Position numbers and translations under genes: made by a program
DNA from: Pseudomonas sp. SCA2728.1_7
Lineage (GTDB): Bacteria > Pseudomonadota > Gammaproteobacteria > Pseudomonadales > Pseudomonadaceae
Direction of reading: 5' to 3'
NCBI RefSeq assembly: GCF_018138145.1
Contig: NZ_CP073104.1
Span: forward strand, 1,240,001-1,304,000
DNA length: 64,000 nucleotides
Notes under the pieces: generated by a model
Told to the model about the DNA's origin: nothing
The model's database searches: none
The model's input: only the letters and a program-made list of their open reading frames with translations
Shown here: one piece after another, positions 33,548 through 40,832 of the stretch
How the letters are laid out: each line of letters begins with the position of its first letter
How positions within the stretch are numbered: the stretch's first letter is position 1

Positions 33548-35128
33548 TCAGAGGGCGTCGCGCGAGGGCTTGCCGTCGACGAGGCGCTGGATGCGCAGCG
33601 GGTTGGCGTTTTTCAGCGGTTCCGGCAGCAAGCTGTCCGGGTAATTCTGGAAGCACACCGGGCGCAGGAAACGGTCGATGGCCAGCGTGCCTACCGAAGT
33701 GCCACGAGCATCCGACGTCGCCGGGTATGGCCCGCCGTGCACCATCGAATCGCACACCTCGACACCGGTCGGATAACCGTTGAGCAAGATCCGCCCGACT
33801 TTCTGCTCCAACAACGGCGTCAGCTCAGGGAAACGTTCGAAGTCCGCCTGCTCGCCAATGATCGTCGCGGTCAGTTGCCCGTGCAGGCCATACAGCGCAG
33901 CGCTGAGTTGCGCCTTGTCCGCCACTTCAACGATCACCGTGGTCGGGCCGAACACTTCTTCCTGCAGCACTTCATCGCCATCGATCAGCAGACTCGCATC
34001 GGCCTTGAACAACTGCGGCTGCGCCTGATTACCCTGCTGCGAATTGCCAGCCAAATGCTCGATGCCTGGATGTGCCAACAGCTTCTGCAAACCTTTGCCG
34101 TAGCTGCCGAGGGTGCCGGCGTTGAGCATGGTTTGCGCCGGTTGATCGCCGATCAAACCCGCAACCTGCTGCACGAACGCGCTGAACTCTGGCGAGCGGA
34201 TGCCGATGACCAGGCCCGGATTGGTACAGAACTGACCGCAGCCCTGCACCACCGAAGCAGTCAGGTCGCGGGCAACCGTTTCCGAACGCTCGGCCAGGGC
34301 CTGAGGCAGGACGATCACCGGGTTGATGCTCGACATCTCGGCGAACACCGGGATCGGTTGCGGGCGTGCCGCGGCCATGTCGCACAGTGCACGTCCGCCC
34401 TTGAGCGAACCGGTGAAACCCACTGCCTGGATCGCCGGATGCTTGACCAGCCATTCGCCGACGCCACCGCCGTAGATCATGTTGAACACACCAGCGGGCA
34501 TGGCGGTTTTTTCGGCGGCGCGAATCAACGCATCGGCGACCCGTTCCGCCGTGGCCATGTGGCCGCTGTGGGCCTTGAACACCACCGGGCAACCGGCAGC
34601 CAGCGCAGATGCGGTGTCGCCGCCAGCGGTGGAAAATGCCAGTGGAAAGTTGCTTGCGCCGAACACCGCGACAGGGCCGAGGCCGATGCGGTACTGACGC
34701 AGATCCGGACGCGGCAGCGGTTGACGATCCGGCAGCGGCAGATCAATCCGCGCACCGTAGAAATCACCACGTCGCAGCACCTTGGCGAACAGGCGCATCT
34801 GCCCGCTGGTGCGTCCGCGCTCGCCTTGAATGCGTCCGGCCGGCAACGCCGTTTCACGGCAGACCACGGCGACAAAGTCATCACCAAGGGCATCCAGCTC
34901 ATCGGCGATCGCATCGAGAAACTGCGCGCGGCGTTCGGCGCTGAGGCTGCGGTACGCCGGGTACGCGGCAGCGGCGGCTTTAGCGGCGGCGTCGACCTCT
35001 TCAACCGTGGCCTGAATGAAATCGTGCGGCAATTGTTCGCCCGTCGTGGCGTCGACCGATTGCAGTTTGACGTCGCCGGCAGCGCTGCGCTGACCGCCAA
35101 TGTAGTTGTGACCGAGAATCTGAGTCAT
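33548..35128 (-). CDS. 2-Ketoglutarate semialdehyde dehydrogenase (NADP-type aldehyde dehydrogenase)
   Basis: A 526-residue aldehyde dehydrogenase of the alpha-ketoglutaric-semialdehyde type. The catalytic Cys lies in VVQGCGQFCTNPG and the general base in FAEMSSINPV; the cofactor site is near VFKAHSGHMATAE. It would oxidise 2,5-dioxopentanoate to 2-oxoglutarate, the last step of non-phosphorylative pentose and hexarate routes. It is 9 bp downstream of the AraD1-like gene, and AAGGAG precedes ATG 35128. The neighbours (dehydratase, AraD1, permease, GntR) support a pentonate pathway. Confidence 0.88.
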   Translation of the reverse strand: MTQILGHNYIGGQRSAAGDVKLQSVDATTGEQLPHDFIQATVEEVDAAAKAAAAAYPAYRSLSAERRAQFLDAIADELDALGDDFVAVVCRETALPAGRIQGERGRTSGQMRLFAKVLRRGDFYGARIDLPLPDRQPLPRPDLRQYRIGLGPVAVFGASNFPLAFSTAGGDTASALAAGCPVVFKAHSGHMATAERVADALIRAAEKTAMPAGVFNMIYGGGVGEWLVKHPAIQAVGFTGSLKGGRALCDMAAARPQPIPVFAEMSSINPVIVLPQALAERSETVARDLTASVVQGCGQFCTNPGLVIGIRSPEFSAFVQQVAGLIGDQPAQTMLNAGTLGSYGKGLQKLLAHPGIEHLAGNSQQGNQAQPQLFKADASLLIDGDEVLQEEVFGPTTVIVEVADKAQLSAALYGLHGQLTATIIGEQADFERFPELTPLLEQKVGRILLNGYPTGVEVCDSMVHGGPYPATSDARGTSVGTLAIDRFLRPVCFQNYPDSLLPEPLKNANPLRIQRLVDGKPSRDAL

Positions 35129-35137
35129 GGGATCTCC

Positions 35138-36130
35138 TTAAAGGGTGCCGATGCTGTCCGGCTCAAAAGCGGCCGCGATCGGCACGATGCCGTTGACCAG
35201 CGGTGCGCCGAATTCGGCCTGGCTGATTTCGAACAGGTCGCCCGGTTGCGTGCGAATGCCATCGGCGAACGACAGGGTCGCGGTGCCGAAGAAGTGAATG
35301 TGCACGTCGCCCGGACGCAAGAACTGACGGTATTTGAAGTGGTGGTATTCGAGGTTGGCGAGGCTGTGGCACATGTTCGCCTCACCGCTGAGAAACTCGT
35401 TCTGCCAGAGCACTTCGCCGTCACGCAGAATTCGACTGGTGCCGGCAAGGTGTTGAGGCAGTTCACCGGTACGAAGTTCCGGACCATAGCTGCAGCTGCG
35501 CAATTTCGAATGCGCGAGGTACAGGTAATTCTTGCGCTCCATGACGTGGTCGGAGAACTCGTTGCCCACCGCGAACCCGAGGCGATAAGGCTTGCCGTCG
35601 TGGCCGATCACGTAGAGGCCGGCCATCTCCGGTTCTTCGCCGGCATCTTCGGCAAACGGTGGCACCGGGAAAGGTTGGCCCGGACGCACGACGATGCTGC
35701 CGTCGCCCTTGTAGAACCATTCCGGTTGCACACCGGCCTGCCCCGCCGCCGGTTTGCCGCCCTCCACGCCCCATTTGAAAATGCGCATGGTGTCGGTCAT
35801 CGCCGCTTCGTCGCCAGCCTGCTGGTGCATTTTGTCCCGCGCCGAGGCGCTGCCCAGGTGAGTCAGACCGGTACCGCTGACCAGCATGTGGGCCGGGTCC
35901 GGATGGTCGAGTGGCGGCAGGATGCGCAGTTGCGCAAGCAGTTCGGCGTAGTCGTGGCTGATGCCGAGGCCGAGGTTTTGCACTTGCTGCTCAAGGGAGT
36001 GGCCGGCCTCGATGGCGGCCAGGGCCAGATCGCGCACGCTGCGCGCGTCTTGCACCTCGCGCACCAGACCGTTGTCGACCACGCCGACGCGGCGCTCGCC
36101 GTTGCTTAATTCGAATTGAACCAGATGCAT
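35138..36130 (-). CDS. AraD1-like enzyme of the fumarylacetoacetase family
   Basis: A 330-residue FAH-family protein (MHLVQFELSNGERRVGVVDN). The C-terminal catalytic fold contains FAVGNEFSDHVMERKNYLYL, with acidic metal ligands, and the HIHFFGTATLSFADGI segment. Genes with this product are usually called AraD1 and sit in L-arabinose or similar sugar-acid clusters, where they are thought to act on a 2-keto-3-deoxy-sugar acid. ATG 36130 has AGGAG. A longer in-frame reading to 36358 merely runs through the REP pair. Confidence 0.85.
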   Translation of the reverse strand: MHLVQFELSNGERRVGVVDNGLVREVQDARSVRDLALAAIEAGHSLEQQVQNLGLGISHDYAELLAQLRILPPLDHPDPAHMLVSGTGLTHLGSASARDKMHQQAGDEAAMTDTMRIFKWGVEGGKPAAGQAGVQPEWFYKGDGSIVVRPGQPFPVPPFAEDAGEEPEMAGLYVIGHDGKPYRLGFAVGNEFSDHVMERKNYLYLAHSKLRSCSYGPELRTGELPQHLAGTSRILRDGEVLWQNEFLSGEANMCHSLANLEYHHFKYRQFLRPGDVHIHFFGTATLSFADGIRTQPGDLFEISQAEFGAPLVNGIVPIAAAFEPDSIGTL

Positions 36131-36166
36131 GATTTTCTCCTGTGTTATTCGAAACACCGCAGATCC

Positions 36167-36257
36167 TTGTAGGAGTGAGCCTGCTCGCGATAGCGGTGTG
36201 TCAGCCAAAAAGTTGTCAACTGATAGACCGCTATCGCGAGCAGGCTCACTCCTACAG
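36167..36257. repeat. Inverted REP pair with extended arms
   Basis: TTGTAGGAGTGAGCCTGCTC starts at 36167, and the mirrored CGAGCAGGCTCACTCCTACA ends near 36256. The arms extend inward through GATAGCGGT/ACCGCTATC. It lies between the MFS stop and the AraD1 start. Confidence 0.9.
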
Positions 36258-36275
36258 GGGACCGGTGTGGGTCTG

Positions 36276-37598
36276 TCAGGTGCGGGTAGCGCCACGGGCG
36301 CTGGCGGCAAATTGGTCAACCGGCAGGACGTGTTTACGTTCCAGCACGCGGTAGACAACGCCGGTCAGGATCAAACCGAACACCATCACGCCCGACAGGA
36401 AATACAGGCCGGACGCAAGATTCCCGGTGTACTCCTTCAACGCCCCAATCACAAACGGCCCGATGTACCCGCCCAGATTCCCCACCGAATTGATCAAGGC
36501 AATCCCCGCCGCCGCACTTGCGCCAGCAAAGAACCGTCCCGGCAACGTCCAGAACACCGCCGTGCAGGAAAACAGCGCAAACGCCACCAGACACAGCGCC
36601 GCCAGTTGTGCCACCGGCAACGACAGCCATGCGCTCAGGAACAGGCCAATCGCGCCCAGCACATACAGAACAGCCAGATGCCCGTAACGATCATTCAACC
36701 GGTCGGAACTGCGCGGGATGATCAGCAGGCCGATGATCCCGAAGATGTACGGCACCGACGACACGAAACCGGTGACCAAATCACTGCCGCCAAACTGTTT
36801 GATCAGCGTCGGTAACCATAGACCGAGGCCGTAAATGCTCAACGTCACCGGCAGATAGAACAGCGCCAGCAGCAACACGCGTTTGTCTTTCAGCGCATGC
36901 AGCGGGTTGCCGTGACGGGTCTGGCCGTACTCCTGCAGATCCTTTTTCAACTCGCCGGTCAGCCAGTCTTTCTCTGCCTGATCCATCCATTTCACTTGCT
37001 GCGGGCCGTCCGGCAACCAGCGCAGCACCGGCCAGGTCAGCAGGATCGCCGGGGTGCCGATGACGATGAACAGCCACTGCCAGCCGTGCAGGCCAAGGAC
37101 GCCGTCCATGCCGAGCAAACCGCCGGACACGGGGCCGGTGATCATCATCGCGATCGGCTGGGAAAGAATGAACAACCCGAGGATCTTGCCGCGATGGCGC
37201 ACCGGGAACCATTGGGTGATGTAGTAGAGAACGCCGGGAAAGAACCCCGCCTCGGCCGCGCCGAGCAGAAAGCGCATCACGTAGAAACTGTGCGGGCCCT
37301 GGACGAACGCCATGCCGATGGTGATCGCGCCCCAGGTAATCATGATTCGCGCAAACCAGCGCCGCGCACCGAAGCGTTCGAGCATCAGGTTGCTGGGAAT
37401 TTCGAGGAGGAAGTAACCAATGAAGAACAGCCCGGCGCCGAGGCCGTAAGCCGCATCGCCGATGCCGATGTCGGCGCCCATGTGCAGCTTGGCGAAGCCG
37501 ACGGCGGAGCGATCCACATAGGCGATCAGGTACAGCAGGATCAGGAAGGGAATCAGTTTCAGCGTAATGCGCCGTATCAGCCGCAGTTCCTGGCTCAT
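36276..37598 (-). CDS. MFS transporter, anion:cation symporter type (sugar acid permease)
   Basis: A 440-residue, 12-helix major facilitator of the ACS family that carries galactonate, glucarate and similar acids. Family signs are LIAYVDRSAVGFAKLHM in helix 1, the loop FGARRWFARIMITWG, and PGVLYYITQWFPVRHRGK before helix 5. It is divergent from the dehydratase gene and probably imports the sugar acid that this pathway degrades. Its leader contains an AANAANAA motif and the shared 193-bp promoter region carries two operator-like palindromes. Confidence 0.88.
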   Translation of the reverse strand: MSQELRLIRRITLKLIPFLILLYLIAYVDRSAVGFAKLHMGADIGIGDAAYGLGAGLFFIGYFLLEIPSNLMLERFGARRWFARIMITWGAITIGMAFVQGPHSFYVMRFLLGAAEAGFFPGVLYYITQWFPVRHRGKILGLFILSQPIAMMITGPVSGGLLGMDGVLGLHGWQWLFIVIGTPAILLTWPVLRWLPDGPQQVKWMDQAEKDWLTGELKKDLQEYGQTRHGNPLHALKDKRVLLLALFYLPVTLSIYGLGLWLPTLIKQFGGSDLVTGFVSSVPYIFGIIGLLIIPRSSDRLNDRYGHLAVLYVLGAIGLFLSAWLSLPVAQLAALCLVAFALFSCTAVFWTLPGRFFAGASAAAGIALINSVGNLGGYIGPFVIGALKEYTGNLASGLYFLSGVMVFGLILTGVVYRVLERKHVLPVDQFAASARGATRT

Positions 37599-37613
37599 GA
37601 GATCGGTCTCCGA

Positions 37614-37621
37614 TTGTTGTT
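37614..37621 (-). promoter_or_regulatory. AANAANAA (Hfq/Crc-type) motif before the MFS start
   Basis: The minus strand reads AACAACAA 16-23 bases upstream of the MFS ATG, just ahead of CGGAG. Matching the Hfq/Crc CA motif, it would allow catabolite repression of uptake at the translation level. Confidence 0.5.
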
Positions 37622-37691
37622 TTTATAGAACCTCGGGGGACGCCTCTCACGGAAAACCGTCAGGGCCATCCCTCCGTCGAAAACGACTATA

Positions 37692-37777
37692 TAGTAATAC
37701 TAATTCACCAACAACACTTCCAAACCTAGGATTTTGCGCTTAGATTAAGCCGTAGCTGGAACACTATAGTCATACAA
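37692..37777. promoter_or_regulatory. Two FadR-type operator-like sites in the divergent MFS/dehydratase promoter
   Basis: TAGTAATACTA (37692-37702) is a perfect 11-bp palindrome. TAGTCATACAA (37767-37777) is a close variant 75 bp away. Both match TNGTNNNACNA, the consensus for FadR-subfamily GntR regulators, and a FadR-type gene lies at 39716. The second site is 14 bp before the dehydratase ATG, a position suited to repression. Confidence 0.6.
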
Positions 37778-37791
37778 TAAGAGAATCGATC

Positions 37792-39528
37792 ATGTCTGAT
37801 AAGAAACCCACCCTGCGCTCCGCCCAATGGTTTGGCACGGCCGACAAGAACGGCTTCATGTACCGCAGCTGGATGAAGAATCAGGGCATCGCCGACCACC
37901 AGTTCCATGGCAAGCCGATCATCGGCATCTGCAATACCTGGTCGGAACTGACCCCGTGCAACGCGCACTTCCGCCAGATCGCGGAGCACGTCAAACGCGG
38001 GGTGATCGAGGCCGGTGGCTTTCCAGTAGAATTCCCGGTGTTCTCCAACGGCGAATCGAACCTGCGCCCGACCGCCATGCTCACCCGCAACCTGGCGAGC
38101 ATGGACGTTGAGGAAGCGATTCGCGGCAACCCGATCGACGGCGTGGTGCTGCTGACCGGCTGCGACAAAACCACCCCGGCGCTGCTGATGGGCGCGGCCA
38201 GTTGCGACGTGCCGGCGATTGTTGTCACCGGCGGGCCGATGTTGAACGGCAAGCACAAGGGCAAGGACATCGGCTCCGGCACCGTGGTCTGGCAGCTCAG
38301 CGAGCAGGTCAAGGCTGGCACTATTACCATCGATGACTTCCTCGCAGCCGAGGGCGGCATGTCGCGTTCGGCGGGTACCTGCAACACCATGGGCACCGCG
38401 TCGACCATGGCCTGCATGGCTGAAGCACTCGGCACTTCGCTGCCGCACAACGCGGCGATTCCGGCGGTGGATGCGCGACGTTATGTGTTGGCGCACATGT
38501 CCGGCATGCGGGCGGTGGAGATGGTTCGCGAAGATCTGAAACTGTCGAAGATTCTGACCAAGGAAGCCTTCGAAAACGCTATCCGCGTGAACGCTGCTAT
38601 CGGTGGTTCGACCAACGCGGTGATTCACTTGAAGGCCATTGCCGGGCGCATCGGTGTCGAACTGGATCTGGACGACTGGACGCGCATTGGTCGCGGCATG
38701 CCGACCATCGTTGACCTGCAACCGTCGGGGCGTTTCCTGATGGAAGAGTTCTATTACGCCGGTGGTTTGCCGGCGGTGTTGCGTCGTCTCGGTGAGGCCA
38801 ATCTGATTCCCAACCCGAATGCGTTGACCGTCAACGGCAAGTCCATCGGCGAGAACACCAAGGACGCGCCGATCTATGGCGAAGACGAAGTGATCCGCAC
38901 CCTCGACAATCCGATTCGCGCCGACGGCGGCATTTGTGTGTTGCGAGGCAATCTGGCGCCGCTCGGCGCTGTGCTCAAGCCATCCGCTGCGACGCCGGAA
39001 CTGATGCAGCATCGCGGCCGTGCGGTGGTGTTCGAGAACTTCGACATGTACAAGGCGCGGATCAACGATCCGGAGCTGGATGTCGATAAAGATTCGATTC
39101 TGGTGATGAAGAACTGCGGGCCGAAGGGTTACCCGGGCATGGCCGAAGTCGGCAACATGGGTTTGCCGGCCAAGCTGTTGGCGCAGGGTGTGACGGACAT
39201 GGTGCGCATTTCTGATGCGCGGATGAGCGGCACCGCTTATGGCACGGTGGTTTTGCACGTAGCGCCGGAAGCGGCGGCCGGCGGGCCTTTGGCGACGGTG
39301 AAGGAAGGTGACTGGATCGAGCTGGATTGCGCCACCGGGCGTTTGCACCTGGATATTTCGGACGCCGAACTGGCGGCGCGGATGGCGGATCTGCAGCCGC
39401 CGCAGCAGTTATTGGTGGGCGGATATCGTCAGCTGTACATCGACCATGTGCTGCAGGCGGATCAGGGCTGTGACTTTGACTTCCTGGTTGGTTGCCGAGG
39501 GGCTGAAGTGCCGCGCCACTCTCACTAA
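37792..39528 (+). CDS. IlvD/Edd-family sugar acid dehydratase (probable L-arabonate dehydratase)
   Basis: A 578-residue iron-sulfur dehydratase. The cluster and active-site cysteines are present in ICNTWSELTPCN, LTGCDKTTPALLMG and SRSAGTCNTMGTASTMACM, and the C-terminal domain has MKNCGPKGYPGMAEVG. The N-terminus RSAQWFGTADKNGFMYRSWM is typical of pentonate dehydratases such as arabonate dehydratase rather than IlvD proper. It would turn an aldonate into a 2-keto-3-deoxy acid. The divergent permease and downstream GntR gene complete the locus. The exact sugar (arabonate, xylonate, fuconate) cannot be read from sequence alone. Confidence 0.88.
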   Translation: MSDKKPTLRSAQWFGTADKNGFMYRSWMKNQGIADHQFHGKPIIGICNTWSELTPCNAHFRQIAEHVKRGVIEAGGFPVEFPVFSNGESNLRPTAMLTRNLASMDVEEAIRGNPIDGVVLLTGCDKTTPALLMGAASCDVPAIVVTGGPMLNGKHKGKDIGSGTVVWQLSEQVKAGTITIDDFLAAEGGMSRSAGTCNTMGTASTMACMAEALGTSLPHNAAIPAVDARRYVLAHMSGMRAVEMVREDLKLSKILTKEAFENAIRVNAAIGGSTNAVIHLKAIAGRIGVELDLDDWTRIGRGMPTIVDLQPSGRFLMEEFYYAGGLPAVLRRLGEANLIPNPNALTVNGKSIGENTKDAPIYGEDEVIRTLDNPIRADGGICVLRGNLAPLGAVLKPSAATPELMQHRGRAVVFENFDMYKARINDPELDVDKDSILVMKNCGPKGYPGMAEVGNMGLPAKLLAQGVTDMVRISDARMSGTAYGTVVLHVAPEAAAGGPLATVKEGDWIELDCATGRLHLDISDAELAARMADLQPPQQLLVGGYRQLYIDHVLQADQGCDFDFLVGCRGAEVPRHSH

Positions 39529-39542
39529 CCCTACCGCCCCCC

Positions 39543-39631
39543 TGTAGGAGTGAGCCTGCTCGCGATAGCGGTGTGTCAGTTAGCAATTGTTCATCTGGCA
39601 CACCGCTATCGCGAGCAGGCTCACTCCTACA
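39543..39631. repeat. Inverted REP pair with extended arms
   Basis: CTGTAGGAGTGAGCCTGCTC from 39542 and its mirror CGAGCAGGCTCACTCCTACA ending 39631. Inner arms run through GCGGTGTG/CACACCGC. It separates the dehydratase and GntR genes. Confidence 0.9.
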
Positions 39632-39715
39632 TTTGGCTTTGTGTACTCCCTCAAGATTGTCTGGTGCCTGCTATGATGCGCGGCATCTCCATCGCTCAGG
39701 ATCGCGCCGCTCCCC

Positions 39716-40435
39716 ATGGATTACCGCAAACCCTCCGACCGCAAAAGCATGCACTCGCGCATCGTCCAGGAACTGGGCATGCAGATCGTCTCCGGACGCT
39801 TCAAGCCCGACGACAAACTGCCCGCCGAAGCCTTGCTCTGCGAGGAGTACGCGGTCAGCCGGCCGGTGTTGCGTGAAGCGACGCGGGTGTTGGTCGCCAA
39901 GGGGTTGGTGTATTCGAAGCCACGCGTCGGCACGGTGGTCAAGGCCCGCCGCGAATGGCACATGCTCGACCCGGACGTGCTGCACTGGCTGATGCAAAGC
40001 AGTCCGCAGAATGAGTTTTTCAATGTGCTGACCAGTGTGCGCAGCATTATCGAACCGGCCGCCGCTGCCCTCGCCGCTCAACATGCGACCGAGGCTGATA
40101 TTGCGGCGATTGGTGAGGCGTACCAGCGCATGGAAGCAGCGCCGACGCCGGAAGCGTTGTTGCAGCCGGATCTGGACTTCCATAGCCGGATTGCCGATGC
40201 GACGCACAATGATTTGCTGGCGAACCTGTGCAACATGTTGTCGGTGGCGATTGCCGAGGCGTTGAAGCATTCGAATCAGCGGCCGAATTTGCATGAGCTG
40301 GCGTTGCCGCGGCATAAGGCGATTTTGACGGCGATCGAGAATCGTGATGCCTTGGGGGCTCGGCATGCGACGTTGGTGCAGCTGGATGATGCGCGTAGTG
40401 CTTTGAGTGTTGTGCTGGGTACTGAATTGTCATAG
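39716..40435 (+). CDS. FadR-subfamily GntR regulator of the sugar acid genes
   Basis: A 239-residue regulator. The N-terminal winged helix (about 10-75) includes MQIVSGRFKPDDKLPAEALL and CEEYAVSRPVLREATRVLVA. The C-terminal FCD ligand domain (about 95-225) keeps the usual Asp/His metal ligands (DLDFHSRIADATHN, LPRHKAILTAIENRDALGARH). It most likely represses the dehydratase, permease, AraD1 and aldehyde dehydrogenase genes through the two TNGTNNNACNA sites, with a sugar acid or its keto derivative as inducer. It could be read through from the dehydratase gene despite the intervening REPIN. Confidence 0.88.
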   Translation: MDYRKPSDRKSMHSRIVQELGMQIVSGRFKPDDKLPAEALLCEEYAVSRPVLREATRVLVAKGLVYSKPRVGTVVKARREWHMLDPDVLHWLMQSSPQNEFFNVLTSVRSIIEPAAAALAAQHATEADIAAIGEAYQRMEAAPTPEALLQPDLDFHSRIADATHNDLLANLCNMLSVAIAEALKHSNQRPNLHELALPRHKAILTAIENRDALGARHATLVQLDDARSALSVVLGTELS

Positions 40436-40451
40436 GGCTTGAGATCGCCTG

Positions 40452-40758
40452 CCCTCACCCTAGCCCTCTCCCAGAGGTAGAGGGGACCGACCGGGGGATA
40501 TTTAACAACTACGCCGACTTGAACGATTTGTAGTGAATCCACAATCGACTGGCAACTCACGTCGAACGAATTGCTGTGAATCCATAATCAACTTGTTATC
40601 TCGATCGAAAGATTTGTAGTGAATCCACAATCGACTCGGTATCTCAAGTCGAACGATCTGCTGTGAATCCATAATCGACTCGGTATCTCAGGTCGATGAA
40701 TCAAGCCGCACACCTCGGTCAGTCCCCTCTCCCTCCGGGAGAGGGCTAGGGTGAGGGG
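40452..40758. repeat. Composite repeat: inverted arms around four 43-bp tandem units
   Basis: Outer arms CCCTCACCCTAGCCCTCTCC (from 40452) and GGAGAGGGCTAGGGTGAGGG (to about 40757) are exact inverted copies. Between them are four tandem units of 43-44 bp starting at 40525, 40568, 40611 and 40655. They alternate between two forms (GTAGTGAATCCACAATC and GCTGTGAATCCATAATC, an A-B-A-B order). No gene lies inside. The same outer arms occur at 51633 and 56027 around different inner units. Confidence 0.88.
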
Positions 40759-40781
40759 CTCTTGATCTGATCTTGAGCCAC

Positions 40782-40812
40782 AAAAAAAGCCGCAACCCTA
40801 AGGTTGCGGCTT
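40782..40812 (-). terminator. Rho-independent terminator of the RND operon
   Basis: An 11-bp stem, AAGCCGCAACC / GGTTGCGGCTT (40787-40797 and 40802-40812), is flanked by a run of seven A at 40782-40788. For the minus-strand RND gene, which ends at 40833, this reads as a stem followed by T residues. Confidence 0.88.
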
Positions 40813-40832
40813 CGTCGTTTCAGCCCTTCAGA

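Noticed and set aside
33233..36109. A 958-codon plus-strand frame across the aldehyde dehydrogenase and AraD1 genes
   Set aside because: It is antisense to two clearly functional genes, reads through a REP pair, and gives a His/Arg/Gln-rich product typical of shadow frames.
36129..36815. A plus-strand frame starting in the REPIN and crossing the MFS gene end
   Set aside because: Its first part is translated REP sequence and the rest is antisense to a 12-helix transporter.
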